A stretch of DNA of 64,000 nt from Sphingomonas sp. (GTDB lineage: Bacteria; Pseudomonadota; Alphaproteobacteria; Sphingomonadales; Sphingomonadaceae). The translations under genes and the position numbers were made by a program. The notes beneath the pieces were generated by a model. It saw only the letters and a list, made by a program, of their open reading frames with translations, was not told the origin of the DNA and did not search any database. How positions within the stretch are numbered: the stretch's first letter is position 1; each line of letters begins with the position of its first letter. The stretch is from NCBI RefSeq assembly GCF_017745215.1, contig NZ_JAGHZV010000011.1, forward strand, positions 62,001 through 126,000, read 5' to 3'. Below, piece after piece: positions 42,922 to 53,868 of the stretch.

Positions 42922-45318
42922 ATGGCCACGCTCCATGCGATTCCCGAGCCTCGCCGCAGCCCGCTGCTGCCTCTCGCCGCGGCGGCGCTCGCCGGGTTCG
43001 CCGCCGCGGCGGTGGTGCTGCTGACGCTCGACAATCGCGTGGTCGCGATCGGCTTCGTCGCCGCCGGCATCCTCGCCGCGGGCGCCATCTACGCCGCGCG
43101 CCGGCTGTTCGCGCCTGCCGCCGCCGAAGTCGTCGAGACCGACTGGAGCGTGGCCTACGCCCTCGCCGCCGCCAGCGACGATGCGCTCGCGGTCACCGAT
43201 CGCGCCGGGCGACTCGTCTGCGCCAACAGCCGCTATGAGGCGCTGTTCGCCGGCTTCCCGACGCCGCCCAGCCTGCCGGTGAGCGACGTCGCCAATACCC
43301 GCCTCGCCGATGCCGCACGCGCCGCCTGGCGCGACGGCGAGGGGCGGGTCGACGACCTCCATGTCTTCGGCGCTCCGGTCTCGGCGCGCGTCGCGCGGGT
43401 TGGCGAGGACAGCCTGGTATGGCGCTTCATCGGCGTCCAGGCGCTCGACCTCGCCGCACAGGTCCAGGCGCTGCTCGCGGGCTCGACCGGCGAGCGGATG
43501 GGCGCGGCAGGGATCATGACGGTGATGGTCGGCCCCGACGGGCGCGTCCGCTCGGCCAACCGCGTCTTCACCGTGCGCGCGCTCGGCAACCTCGACCTCT
43601 CGGCCGAGGGGCGCGACTTCGCCCGGCTGCTCGTCACCGATTCGGCCGGGCGCGTCCGCTTCGAGCGCGAGGGCGGCGACGGCACGCCGCTCCGCGTCCT
43701 CCAGATTCCCTTCCTCGAGGGCGAGGACGCGCCGATGCTCGTCGCGCTGCTCGACGAGGAGCCGGCGAACGTCGCCGTCCCGGCGATCGGCGGCAGCGCC
43801 ACGGCGCATGTCCGCTCGCTGATCTCGCTGCTGCCGCTCGGCATGGCGCTGGTCGACCGCGACGGGCGGTTCGTCCACATGAACGACGCCTTCGTCCGCA
43901 CCGCGCGGGTGAACGCCGCGCATCCGCCGCTCTATCCCGGCGACCTGGTGGTTCGCGAGGACAAGGGGGCGCTCGCCGATGCCGTCCGCCGTTTCGCGAG
44001 CGGCGCCCCGCAATCGGCCGAGATGACCGTGCGCATGGCCGACGCGCCCGAGGAACCGGTCGCGATCTCGATCGCCGGCGCGCGCGGGCTGGGCGACGCC
44101 GCGGTGCTGATCAGCCTCAAGGATTCGGGCGAGGAGGGCAAGCTCAAGCGCCAGGTCGCGCAGGCGACCAAGATGCAGGCGGTGGGCCAGCTCGCCGGCG
44201 GCGTCGCGCACGACTTCAACAACATCCTGACCGCGATCATCGGGCACTGCGACCTGATGCTGATGCGCCATTCGCCCGGCGACAGCGACTATGACGACAT
44301 CCAGCAGATCCGCGCCAACTCGAACCGCGCCGCGTCGCTAACCCGACAGCTGCTCGCCTTCTCGCGCCAGCAGACGCTGCGCCCGCAGGTGCTCCAGCTG
44401 CCCGACGTCATCTCCGAAGTCTCCAACCTGCTGAAGCGCCTGCTCGGCGAGACGGTGACGCTCGAGGTCCGCCACGGCCGCAACCTGGCGCCCGTCCGCG
44501 CCGATCCGGGGCAGCTCGAGCAGGTGGTGGTCAACCTCGCGGTCAATGCGCGCGACGCGATGCTCTCGCAGAACCCCAATGGCGGCGGTGTGCTGACGAT
44601 CGAGACGATGGCGGTCACCGCCTCCGAGGTCCGCGAGATGGAAGACGACGTCCTGCCCGTCGGCGATTACACCGCGCTGCGCATCCGCGACACCGGCACC
44701 GGCATCCCGCCCGAGATCCTCGGCAAGATCTGGGAGCCTTTCTTCACCACCAAGGAAGTCGGCAAGGGCACCGGGCTGGGGCTCTCGACCGTCTACGGCA
44801 TCATCAAGCAATCGGGCGGCTATATCTTCGCCGAGAGCGAGCTGGGGCATGGCGCGACCTTCATGATCTACTTCCCGGTCCACGCCCAGGCCGAGGCGAC
44901 GGTCGCGGCCAAGGCGCCGTCGGCGGTCAAGGAGAAGCCCGCCGACCTGTGGGGCAGCGGCAACATCCTGATCGTCGAGGACGAGGACATGGTCCGCGCG
45001 ATCGCCGAGCGCGCGCTTACTCGCCAGGGCTATGCGGTGGCGACCGCGGAGAACGGCGAGGCCGCGCTCGAGCTGCTCTCGACCGGACAATGCCCCGACC
45101 TGCTGATCTCCGACGTGGTGATGCCGGTGATGGACGGCCCGACGATGGCGCGCGAGGCGCGGCGGCGCTTCCCGGACCTGCCGATCCTGTTCATGTCGGG
45201 CTATGCCGAGGAGCAGCTGCGCAAGTCGATCGACCTCGACCACGTCGCCTTCCTCCCCAAGCCCTTCTCGGTCCAGCAACTCGCCGAGGCCGTGCGGGAC
45301 GTGCTGGCCGCGAAATAA
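42922..45318 (+). CDS. cckA: Cell-cycle hybrid sensor histidine kinase CckA
   Basis: CckA feeds phosphate through ChpT to CtrA and so controls replication and cell-cycle gene expression in alphaproteobacteria. The ATG at 42922 gives 798 residues. Two N-terminal membrane helices (about 12-32 and 38-56) and two PAS-like regions (about 75-180 and 290-400) precede the HisKA domain. His430 lies in [19 protein letters not shown], which closely matches CckA. The HATPase domain has [10 protein letters not shown] and [18 protein letters not shown]. The C-terminal receiver domain has Asp731 in [14 protein letters not shown]. Codon use and position are ordinary. Confidence 0.94.
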   Translation: MATLHAIPEPRRSPLLPLAAAALAGFAAAAVVLLTLDNRVVAIGFVAAGILAAGAIYAARRLFAPAAAEVVETDWSVAYALAAASDDALAVTDRAGRLVCANSRYEALFAGFPTPPSLPVSDVANTRLADAARAAWRDGEGRVDDLHVFGAPVSARVARVGEDSLVWRFIGVQALDLAAQVQALLAGSTGERMGAAGIMTVMVGPDGRVRSANRVFTVRALGNLDLSAEGRDFARLLVTDSAGRVRFEREGGDGTPLRVLQIPFLEGEDAPMLVALLDEEPANVAVPAIGGSATAHVRSLISLLPLGMALVDRDGRFVHMNDAFVRTARVNAAHPPLYPGDLVVREDKGALADAVRRFASGAPQSAEMTVRMADAPEEPVAISIAGARGLGDAAVLISLKDSGEEGKLKRQVAQATKMQAVGQLAGGVAHDFNNILTAIIGHCDLMLMRHSPGDSDYDDIQQIRANSNRAASLTRQLLAFSRQQTLRPQVLQLPDVISEVSNLLKRLLGETVTLEVRHGRNLAPVRADPGQLEQVVVNLAVNARDAMLSQNPNGGGVLTIETMAVTASEVREMEDDVLPVGDYTALRIRDTGTGIPPEILGKIWEPFFTTKEVGKGTGLGLSTVYGIIKQSGGYIFAESELGHGATFMIYFPVHAQAEATVAAKAPSAVKEKPADLWGSGNILIVEDEDMVRAIAERALTRQGYAVATAENGEAALELLSTGQCPDLLISDVVMPVMDGPTMAREARRRFPDLPILFMSGYAEEQLRKSIDLDHVAFLPKPFSVQQLAEAVRDVLAAK

Positions 45319-45357
45319 TTCCTTGGCGGCTGGCGGTTTTCCTGCGAAGCCCGCGCC

Positions 45358-45720
45358 ATGTCCGAGCTCCGTCGCATCCTCATCGTCGAGGACGAACCCC
45401 TGATCGCGATGATGCTCGAGGACTTCCTCGACGCGCTGGATCGCGAGCCTGCGGGCTCGGCGGATTCGGTTGCGAGCGCGATGGAGCTGGTCGAGGCGGG
45501 CGGGTTCGACGCGGCGATCCTCGACGTCAATTTGCGCGGCGGCGAACAGAGCTGGCCGATCGCCGATGCGCTGGCGAGCGCGGGCATTCCCTTCATCCTC
45601 GCCACCGGGGGCGCGGGCGAGGCGATCGCCGAGCATCACCGCAGCCGTCCGGTGCTCGCCAAGCCGTTCACCATCGACGCCGTCGAGCGGGCGCTCGACG
45701 GACTTGCCGCCGAGGCGTGA
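45358..45720 (+). CDS. Single-domain response regulator
   Basis: This 120-residue receiver domain starts 40 bases after cckA. It has the acidic pair in IVEDEPLIA, the phospho-acceptor Asp56 in AILDVNL, a Thr in LATGGAG and the conserved Lys-Pro in VLAKPFT. There is no output domain, so it must signal through a partner protein. Similar short regulators resemble DivK-like or CheY-like phosphate sinks. The position beside cckA suggests, but does not prove, crosstalk with that pathway. Confidence 0.9.
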   Translation: MSELRRILIVEDEPLIAMMLEDFLDALDREPAGSADSVASAMELVEAGGFDAAILDVNLRGGEQSWPIADALASAGIPFILATGGAGEAIAEHHRSRPVLAKPFTIDAVERALDGLAAEA

Positions 45721-45858
45721 ATTCCGCGGCGCGGGCTGCAAAACGATCTTCCCAAACCCTCCGGTCTGCTTTTATCGACCGCGCGGATTCGGACCGTTCC
45801 GCAAACGTTGCGGAGACGCGTGGCGAGTCCTACGATGTTCCGCACGAGGATAAGGCCG

Positions 45859-47088
45859 ATGGACGAACCGGGAGCATCGACGGGCGAGGCGCGCATCGGC
45901 GCACCCTATGTCGCGCCCGTTCCGCCCGCCCCGCCGGTGCCGGCCGAAAACCCCGGCGACGGCCAGCGCCGTGACCGGCTGATGGCGGCGATCACGCTGA
46001 TGGGCGGGGTGGGGCTGCTGCTCGCGCTGCCGTTCGCGCTCAAGGCCGGGTCGGAGTTCTTCCTGCCGCTCACCGCGGCCCTGGTGATCGCGATCGCGCT
46101 GGTGCCGCTGCTCGAATGGCTCGAGCGCCACCGCATGCCCGCGCCGCTCGCGGCGTTCCTGTGCGTGCTGCTGTTCCTCACCGCCGCCAACGTCGCGCTC
46201 GCCTCGATCGTGGTGCCGGCGTGGCAATGGGTGCGGCTGCTCCCCGAGCGCGTCGGGCAGATCCAGACCAACCTCGCCCCGCTGATCGATTTCTATTCGA
46301 ACCTGCAGCAATGGGTGAACAAGACGCTGATGAACTTCGCCACCGGCCCGATCCACCAGCCGGTGCAGCAGGCCGCGCAGCCGCCCTCGACGCTGCTCGA
46401 CCTGTTCACCACCACCGCGCCCTCGGCGCTGATCCAGATGTTCTTCGCGATCCTGGTGATCTATTTCTTCCTCTCGGGCTGGACGCGCCTAAGGCGCAAC
46501 GCGATCACCAGCCGGTCGAGCTTCGGCGGCGCGATGGCGACAGCGCGCGTGATCCAGGACGTCGTCGACGACACCTCGGCCTATCTGGGCACGATCACGC
46601 TGATCAACCTCACCCTCGGCCTGATCGTCGCGGGCGCGCTCTGGGCGATCGGCATGCCGACGCCGCTGATGTGGGGCGGCATCGTCGCGCTGCTCAACTA
46701 CATCCCCTATTTCGGGCCGGTGCTCTGCGCGCTGCTGCTCGCGCTCGGCGGGCTGATGACCTTCCCCGAGCTCGGCTGGGCGATCATGCCCGCGATCATC
46801 ATGATCGGCGCGCATTTGATCGAAGCGAATCTGGTGACGCCGCTGGTCGTCGGCCACCGGCTGACGATCAGCCCGATCATGATCCTCGTCTCGCTGAGCT
46901 TCTGGGGATGGGTGTGGGGCACGACGGGCGCGCTGCTCGCGGTGCCGCTGCTCATCATCATCCAGACCGTGCTCAACGCCGCCGGAAAGCCCGATATCGC
47001 GGGATTCCTCTTCGAGCACGGCACGCTGGTGGCCGATCCGTCGCAGCGCCCGGCGCGCGGATTTTCGAGCCGCGACCAATCCGGGTGA
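45859..47088 (+). CDS. AI-2E family transporter (permease)
   Basis: I chose the ATG at 45859, preceded by GAGGATAAGG; an ATG at 45835 is also possible. The 409-residue membrane protein has a Pro/Ala-rich cytoplasmic N-terminus and about eight helices, including LMAAITLMGGVGLLLALPFA and ALIQMFFAILVIYFFLSGW. The family core is present as YLGTITLINLTLGLIVAGALW, LLNYIPYFGPVLCA and IEANLVTPLVVGHRLTISP. The family (UPF0118/PerM, TqsA) includes exporters and Na+/H+ antiporters; the cargo is unknown. It precedes tRNA-Asp by about 57 bases. Confidence 0.9.
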   Translation: MDEPGASTGEARIGAPYVAPVPPAPPVPAENPGDGQRRDRLMAAITLMGGVGLLLALPFALKAGSEFFLPLTAALVIAIALVPLLEWLERHRMPAPLAAFLCVLLFLTAANVALASIVVPAWQWVRLLPERVGQIQTNLAPLIDFYSNLQQWVNKTLMNFATGPIHQPVQQAAQPPSTLLDLFTTTAPSALIQMFFAILVIYFFLSGWTRLRRNAITSRSSFGGAMATARVIQDVVDDTSAYLGTITLINLTLGLIVAGALWAIGMPTPLMWGGIVALLNYIPYFGPVLCALLLALGGLMTFPELGWAIMPAIIMIGAHLIEANLVTPLVVGHRLTISPIMILVSLSFWGWVWGTTGALLAVPLLIIIQTVLNAAGKPDIAGFLFEHGTLVADPSQRPARGFSSRDQSG

Positions 47089-47096
47089 TCCGCGGG

Positions 47097-47125
47097 TTGA
47101 CAGGGGTATGGGGCACGGCTAGTGG
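47097..47125 (+). promoter_or_regulatory. Candidate sigma70-type promoter of tRNA-Asp
   Basis: A consensus TTGACA (47097-47102), a 17-base spacer and TAGTGG (47120-47125) precede the mature 5' end of tRNA-Asp by 20 bases. The -35 box is perfect, as expected for a strongly expressed tRNA gene. Confidence 0.6.
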
Positions 47126-47145
47126 CCGCCTCCTCGCTGGTTCAA

Positions 47146-47222
47146 GCGGGTGTAGCTCAGTCGGTTAGAGCGCCGGCCTGTCACGCCGGAGGTCGCGGGT
47201 TCGAGCCCCGTCACTCGCGCCA
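47146..47222 (+). tRNA. tRNA-Asp (anticodon GTC)
   Basis: A complete 77-base cloverleaf. The acceptor GCGGGTG pairs with CACTCGC (one G-T pair), the D-arm is GCTCAGTCGGTTAGAGC, and the anticodon loop CTGTCAC gives anticodon GTC. The T-loop is TTCGAGC, the discriminator is G and the CCA is encoded. It decodes the aspartate codons GAU and GAC. Confidence 0.97.
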
Positions 47223-47370
47223 TCGTCGCATCCTTTCATGGACGCACGATGGCGCAATCCCTCCCGAAAATAAGACGAAACGAGACTGGGCGGCCGAACG
47301 CATTCGCGCGTTCCGCGTTGATCCTCTGCAGCCCGCTCGCGGCGGGCATTCACGACAAGGAGGATCCCAG

Positions 47371-47733
47371 ATGGAACTCGGCACCCGCACGTCGCACGAT
47401 CTCGTCCAGTCCGACAAGGTGGAGGGCACCGCCGTGTTCGGCCCCGACGGCGAGCGCCTCGGCTCGGTCGACCACTTCATGGTCGACAAGGTCTCGGGCC
47501 AGGTCGAATATGCCGTGCTCGCCTTCGGCGGGCTCTTCGGGCTCGGCCACAAACATTATCCGCTGCCGTGGAAGACGCTGAGCTACGACACCGAAAAGGG
47601 CGGCTACACGGTCAACGTCACCAAGGAGCAGCTCGAAGGCGCCCCCAGCTATGAGTCGGGCGACGCGCCCGACTACGACAAGGCCTATGGCGACCGCGTC
47701 TACAGCTATTACGGGCTGAGCTACGTGTACTGA
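47371..47733 (+). CDS. PRC-barrel domain protein
   Basis: The ATG at 47371 follows an AAGGAGG ribosome site, giving 120 residues. The PRC-barrel fold (about residues 8-85) is recognisable from VEGTAVFGPDGERLGSVDHF, VEYAVLAFGGLFGLGHKHYPLPW and a short Asp/Tyr-rich tail ending in SYYGLSYVY. PRC-barrel proteins serve in photosystem assembly, RNA processing (RimM) or as stress-induced proteins. The short form alone after a tRNA gene gives no pathway clue. Confidence 0.9.
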   Translation: MELGTRTSHDLVQSDKVEGTAVFGPDGERLGSVDHFMVDKVSGQVEYAVLAFGGLFGLGHKHYPLPWKTLSYDTEKGGYTVNVTKEQLEGAPSYESGDAPDYDKAYGDRVYSYYGLSYVY

Positions 47734-47883
47734 GGCGAGCAGGATCGGGAAGCGGCGCCGGCATCGGCCGGGCCCGCCGCTTTCCCGTCCGCGCGATTGG
47801 ATCGATTCCGGAACAGAGTTCGAGTGATGCCGGCGCGCGGACGTGGCATGATGACCGCCTGATCCTATCGGGAGCGGGCGATA

Positions 47884-48717
47884 ATGCGCGCGTTGTCTGG
47901 CCTGGCCATGATGTTCCTGCTGGCGAGTTGCGCGGAGCGCGAGACGACGACCAATGCCGTCGATGTCGACAATGTCGTGATCGAGAACACCGAGGCCGAC
48001 ACCAACACCCTCGCGGTGGACAACGCCGCGGCGCCCGCCGACGATTATTGCGAGGCGATCGACGCCTATGTCGGCAAGGTGCAATGCGCGCGGCTGACCG
48101 ACCAGAAGCACCGGCTGTCCGAGGGGATCGCCGCGTTCAATCCGCCGACGAAGATGACCGTCGGCAAGCCGATGGACCTGACCCTGGCGCTCGGCAAGAA
48201 AGCCGATGCCGAGCGGGTCGACGCCGCGCTGAATACGCCGGCGCCGACCACGGTGCGCGTGCACGTCGCCGCCAAGCTGGGCCGCTACATGCGCGCGACG
48301 CTCACGGGCGGCGCGTTCGACATCAAGCCGCTGACCCCCGAGCAGCAGGATCTGGGTGCCGATCGCTTCGGCATCTGGACCTGGCACGTCACGCCGAAGG
48401 AGGCCGGCGACCAGCCGCTTCAGCTGAGCGTCGAGGCCGAGGCGGTCGGGCTCGATGGCCAGCCCACCCGGATCGCGCTCGCGAGCCAGCAGATCACCAT
48501 TCATGTCGGCGTAACCGGTGTGCAGCGCGCCGAGGAGGGAATCGCCAACGGCACGTCGGTGCTGACCGGGCTCGAGGGGCTGCTGCTCAAGCTCGCTGCC
48601 GTGGTCGCGGCGGCGGGCGGCGTCTGGCTGGCGCTCCGCCGCTTCGGCAAGGGAAAGCCGGGGCCCGAAGCCGGGAAGAAGGATGTGGGGGAGAAGGGCG
48701 GGGACGAAGCGGGCTGA
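47884..48717 (+). CDS. Hypothetical lipoprotein with C-terminal membrane segment
   Basis: The 277-residue product starts MRALSGLAMMFLLASC, with lipobox L-A-S-C and lipidated Cys at residue 16. An Asp/Asn/Thr-rich linker follows to about residue 55. A beta-rich domain of about 130 residues contains IWTWHVTPKEAGDQPLQLSV. A second hydrophobic helix (about 237-255, LLLKLAAVVAAAGGVWLAL) is followed by a Lys/Gly-rich cytoplasmic tail. Two anchors, lipid plus helix, imply inner-membrane retention with the central domain in the periplasm. I do not recognise the family. Confidence 0.75.
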   Translation: MRALSGLAMMFLLASCAERETTTNAVDVDNVVIENTEADTNTLAVDNAAAPADDYCEAIDAYVGKVQCARLTDQKHRLSEGIAAFNPPTKMTVGKPMDLTLALGKKADAERVDAALNTPAPTTVRVHVAAKLGRYMRATLTGGAFDIKPLTPEQQDLGADRFGIWTWHVTPKEAGDQPLQLSVEAEAVGLDGQPTRIALASQQITIHVGVTGVQRAEEGIANGTSVLTGLEGLLLKLAAVVAAAGGVWLALRRFGKGKPGPEAGKKDVGEKGGDEAG

Positions 48718-48726
48718 GCGCCCGCC

Positions 48727-48933
48727 TCAGCGCCAGCGCCCGGTCTCCATCCAGCGGAGCAGGGGCTTCAAGGGCGCGATCCAGATGATCCCCAGGAAGA
48801 CATAGACCAAAAGCTGCACCAGGACCGGCAGGCTGCCGATCTCGGCGGAGAAGCTTGCCACCAGGACGATCCAAACCAGGATCAGCCCGACGATCCCCAG
48901 CGCTCCCGCAGGCTTGCGCCAGCTCGGGCTCAT
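48727..48933 (-). CDS. DUF2842 family small membrane protein
   Basis: This 68-residue protein has two membrane helices (about 10-30 and 37-57). The conserved ends SPSWRKPAG and LLRWMETGRW match DUF2842, a family of small alphaproteobacterial inner-membrane proteins of unknown function. Its start overlaps the 5-FCL stop by four bases, so it is co-translated. An upstream extension of the frame is an artefact of the 5-FCL gene. Confidence 0.88.
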   Translation of the reverse strand: MSPSWRKPAGALGIVGLILVWIVLVASFSAEIGSLPVLVQLLVYVFLGIIWIAPLKPLLRWMETGRWR

Positions 48934-49481
48934 GCTTCCGCGTGGCACATCATGCCTTCCTCGGTGATCACGGCGTGGAGCGGCTCGTCCCAGATGTCGG
49001 TCGGGACCGCGGGGACCTGCTGCACCGCCCAGGCGACGCCGACGCGCCACGCCTCGGGATAGCGCGCGAAGGCGCGGTCGTAATGCGCGGCGCCCTGGCC
49101 GAGCCGGTTGAGCCGCGCATCGAAGCCGATGAGCGGGGCCAGGATCACGTCGGGCGCGACTTCCTCGCCCATCGCGGGCTGGCGCAGCCCGAACGGGCCC
49201 TCCTCGAGGGGCTCGTGCGCATTCCACAGCAGGAAGCGGATCGGGCTCGCGCGATCGACGACATGGGGTAGCGCGAGCCTGCACCCCGCCTCGCGCGCCG
49301 CGGCGGCGAGGATCGCGGGATCGGCCTCGGACCCTACCGGCGAATAGCTGGCGACGACCTGTCCAGCCTTGAGACGGTCGACGAAGGCTTCGGGTGCGAC
49401 GACCGCGCCGCCGGTCTCGGCAGCGAATCGATCGCGTTCGGCGCGCAGCCGCGCTCGCAGGGTCAGCTTGTCAGGAACCAC
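48930..49481 (-). CDS. 5-formyltetrahydrofolate cyclo-ligase
   Basis: The enzyme converts 5-formyl-THF to 5,10-methenyl-THF with ATP, returning storage folate to use. The 183-residue length is normal and the GTG start at 49481 follows the candidate 6S RNA. Recognisable parts are LRARLRAERDRF at the N-terminus, VVASYSPVGSEADP, the ATP/folate loop VILAPLIGFDARLNRLGQGAAHYDR (shown by LAPLIGFDARLNRLGQGAAH) and the C-terminal DIWDEPLHAVITEEG. The gene order zapA, 6S RNA, cyclo-ligase is conserved in many proteobacteria. Confidence 0.94.
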   Translation of the reverse strand: MVPDKLTLRARLRAERDRFAAETGGAVVAPEAFVDRLKAGQVVASYSPVGSEADPAILAAAAREAGCRLALPHVVDRASPIRFLLWNAHEPLEEGPFGLRQPAMGEEVAPDVILAPLIGFDARLNRLGQGAAHYDRAFARYPEAWRVGVAWAVQQVPAVPTDIWDEPLHAVITEEGMMCHAEA

Positions 49482-49499
49482 GGGCAGCCATGAATGTGA

Positions 49500-49665
49500 G
49501 CGGGTGGCGGGACCGCCATGGCCGTTTGCCAGAATATCCTCTGACGCCGTAAACGTCAGGTGGGAACCATGTGTGACAGACCAGGATCTGCACAGGGACA
49601 GCTCCCATGGAAGATGAATCGCCTCAGGGATAATGCCGAGGCTCGTACCGGGCAGTGCCCGCCGC
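49500..49665 (-). ncRNA. ssrS: Candidate 6S RNA
   Basis: The 191-base gap between zapA and the 5-formyl-THF cyclo-ligase gene is where ssrS lies in many proteobacteria. Reading the minus strand, I see a CCTC...GAGG hairpin near the 5' end (49636-49615 region), a mid-region with GGGA and TCCCA blocks that can pair around an open bubble, and a CTGACG...CGTCAG hairpin (about 49564-49546). This is the usual arrangement of a long stem with a central bubble that mimics open promoter DNA and binds RNA polymerase. Ends are approximate. Confidence rests mostly on the conserved location. Confidence 0.65.
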
Positions 49666-49672
49666 CCCCTAT

Positions 49673-49975
49673 CTAGGCGGTCTGGAGGTCTTCCTCAAGG
49701 GCCGCCGCAACCGCTTCGAGCCGATCCGCGACACGGTCGAGCAGCGTCGGCGACACGCCGGTCGACGGATTGCGCTGCGCCTCGTCGAGCAGGTCGGCGA
49801 GGATCAGCGCGAGATAGAGCAGGGTGCGGTCGCTGCTGATCCCGCCCGAGGCGCGCGCGGCGGTCTCCGCATGCGGGCGCATCAGCGCCTCGAGCTGCTG
49901 GAGGTGCCGCTCCTCGCCGTCGGCGCAGGCGACGACATAGTCGCGGCCGGCGAGCGTGATCGTGACTTCGGCCAT
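49673..49975 (-). CDS. zapA: Cell division protein ZapA
   Basis: ZapA promotes bundling of FtsZ filaments at mid-cell. The 100-residue protein opens with the ZapA pattern VTITLAGRDYVVACADGEERHLQQLEALM. A coiled-coil region runs through RTLLYLALILADLLDEAQ to EAVAAALEEDL. It overlaps the upstream 61-residue gene by one base (TGATG). It is followed by the candidate 6S RNA and the cyclo-ligase gene. Confidence 0.93.
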   Translation of the reverse strand: MAEVTITLAGRDYVVACADGEERHLQQLEALMRPHAETAARASGGISSDRTLLYLALILADLLDEAQRNPSTGVSPTLLDRVADRLEAVAAALEEDLQTA

Positions 49976-50160
49976 CAGCCGGCGTCCACCCGCGACGCCT
50001 CGGCGGCGATCAGCGCGTCGAGCGAAGCGATCGCGACGCCGATCCGGTCGCGCAGAAGCTGGTGGCGCTTGGCAAGCCGTTCGGCGGCGAAGGCGCGGGC
50101 GCTCGCGGCAGCCTCGATCCGCGCGAGCGCGGCTTCGATCCGGGCAGCGGGTTCAGTCAT
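49975..50160 (-). CDS. Small coiled-coil protein upstream of zapA
   Basis: The 61-residue product is Ala/Glu/Arg-rich and mostly helical with heptad-like spacing (IEAALARIEAAASARAFAAE, RHQLLRDRIGVAIASLDALI). Its stop overlaps the zapA start by one base, which supports it as a genuine co-translated gene. Alphaproteobacteria often have a small coiled-coil gene here. A ZapB-like or division-related role is only a positional inference. The ribosome site is not strong. The 181-base gap upstream, to tkt, shows no gene. Confidence 0.65.
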   Translation of the reverse strand: MTEPAARIEAALARIEAAASARAFAAERLAKRHQLLRDRIGVAIASLDALIAAEASRVDAG

Positions 50161-50341
50161 TTGGATGAATTACGCATGGGGGCGCCGGGCGGCAAGGCGG
50201 ATTCATGCTGATGTCATACTCGATTCGCCGCGACGCGGCATGAGCGGGTAGAAGCGCTTTCGCCCCGACAACGATCCCGGTGTTGACGGGCGGGTCCGCG
50301 GCCCCCAAAGGCGTCGCCGAACAGCCAGGGACCCAGACGCC

Positions 50342-52314
<1,973 letters not shown>

Positions 52315-52315
<1 letters not shown>

Positions 52316-53322
52316 TGACGAAGGTTGCGATCAACGGGTTCGGACGCATCGGTCGCCTGGTGGCGCGCGCCATCCTCGAGCGGCCCGACAGCGGGCTCGA
52401 GCTGGTGACGATCAACGACCTCGCCGACGCCAAGTCGAACGCATGGCTGTTCAGCCGCGACAGCGTCCATGGGAAGTATCCCGGCACCGTGACCGCCGAC
52501 GGCACCGACCTCGTCGTCGACGGCAAGCGCATCAAGGTCACTGCCGAGCGCGACCCCGCGAACCTGCCGCATGCCGAGAACGGCGTCGAGCTGGTGCTCG
52601 AGTGCACCGGCTTCTTCACCGATCGCGCGAGCTGCGAGAAGCACCTTTCGGCGGGCGCCAAGAAGGTGCTGATCTCGGCGCCGGGCAAGAATGTCGACCT
52701 CACCGTCGTCTATGGGGTCAACAACGACAAGCTGACCGCCGAGCACACGATCGTCTCGAACGCGTCGTGCACCACCAACTGCCTCGCGCCGGTGGCCAAG
52801 GTGCTCAACGATTCGATCGGCATCGAGCGCGGGCTGATGACCACGGTCCACGCCTATACCAACGACCAGAAGATCCTCGACCAGATCCACCCGGACCTGC
52901 GCCGCGCCCGTGCCGCCGCGATGTCGATGATCCCGACCACCACCGGCGCCGCGCGCGCGGTGGGCGAAGTGCTGCCCGAGCTGAAGGGCAAGCTCGACGG
53001 CTCGGCGATCCGCGTGCCCGTGCCCGACGGCAGCCTCGTCGACCTGACCTTCCAGCCGAAGCGCGACACCACCAAGGAGGAGGTCAACGCGATCCTCAAG
53101 GCAGCGTCGGAGAGTGGTCCCCTCAAGGGCATCCTCGTCTACACCGACGAGCCGCTGGTTTCGGCGGACATCGTCCATACCCCGCAGAGCTCGACGGTCG
53201 ACAGCCTCGAGACCGCGGTGATCGACGGCAAGCTGGTGCGCGTCGTCAGCTGGTACGACAATGAATGGGGCTTCTCGAACCGCATGGTGGACACCGCCGC
53301 GGCGATGGCGAAGTTCCTCTAA
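52315..53322 (+). CDS. gap: Glyceraldehyde-3-phosphate dehydrogenase, type I
   Basis: GAPDH oxidises glyceraldehyde-3-phosphate to 1,3-bisphosphoglycerate with NAD+. The 335-residue protein has the Rossmann opening [17 protein letters not shown], with Asp of VTINDLAD as the NAD+-selecting residue. The catalytic Cys152 is in [12 protein letters not shown], and [15 protein letters not shown] closes the sequence. It is coupled to tkt. Downstream, one repeat copy and a MOSC gene lie between it and pgk. Confidence 0.98.
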
Positions 53323-53330
53323 TATTCTTG

Positions 53331-53414
53331 CCGTCATCCCGGCGGAAGCCGGGACCCAGGGCAGCAGGCCGTGTCGCTCGTGGCCCTGGGTCGCGGCTTT
53401 CGCCGGGATGACGG
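53331..53414. repeat. Dispersed nested palindromic repeat, copy 9
   Basis: About 84 bases with two arm changes (GGCGGAAGCC in the left arm and GGTCGCGGC in the right) and a spacer like that of copy 1. It separates gap from the MOSC gene and may insulate the two transcripts. Confidence 0.9.
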
Positions 53415-53427
53415 TTGAAAGGGTCGA

Positions 53428-53868
53428 ATGGGCCGACTTGCGGGAATAGCTCGCCACGCCGAACGGCGCGGGCCGATCGAGACGCTCGAGAGCGTGCTCG
53501 TGACGCCCGAGGCCGGCGTGACGGGGGATCGCAACGGTCCGAAGACCAAGCGCCAGGTCTCGCTCATCGAAGCCAACGACTGGGCCGCGGCGATGGCCGA
53601 GGTTGGCGCGGACCTCCCCTGGTGGATGCGCCGCGCCAACCTGCTCGTCGAGGACTTCGACTTGCCCCATGGCGGCGACGTGCGCATCCGCATCGGCGCC
53701 GAGGTGGTGATCGAGCTCAAGACCGAAATCGATCCGTGCGAGCGGATGGACGAGCTGGTCGAGGGGCTGCGCAGGGCGCTCGAGCCCGATTGGCGCGGCG
53801 GCGCGGGCGGCAAGGTGATAGCGGGTGGCGTCATCACCGTGGGTGACGAGATCAGGATCGAGACATGA
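53428..53868 (+). CDS. MOSC domain protein
   Basis: This 146-residue compact MOSC (molybdenum cofactor sulfurase C-terminal-like) protein has [33 protein letters not shown] and the conserved Cys in IDPCERMD, which would coordinate a molybdenum or carry sulfur. Stand-alone MOSC proteins are poorly characterised; some handle molybdenum cofactor or metal-sulfur chemistry. Its stop overlaps the pgk start (ATGA), so it is coupled to glycolysis genes with no obvious metabolic reason. Confidence 0.9.
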   Translation: MGRLAGIARHAERRGPIETLESVLVTPEAGVTGDRNGPKTKRQVSLIEANDWAAAMAEVGADLPWWMRRANLLVEDFDLPHGGDVRIRIGAEVVIELKTEIDPCERMDELVEGLRRALEPDWRGGAGGKVIAGGVITVGDEIRIET

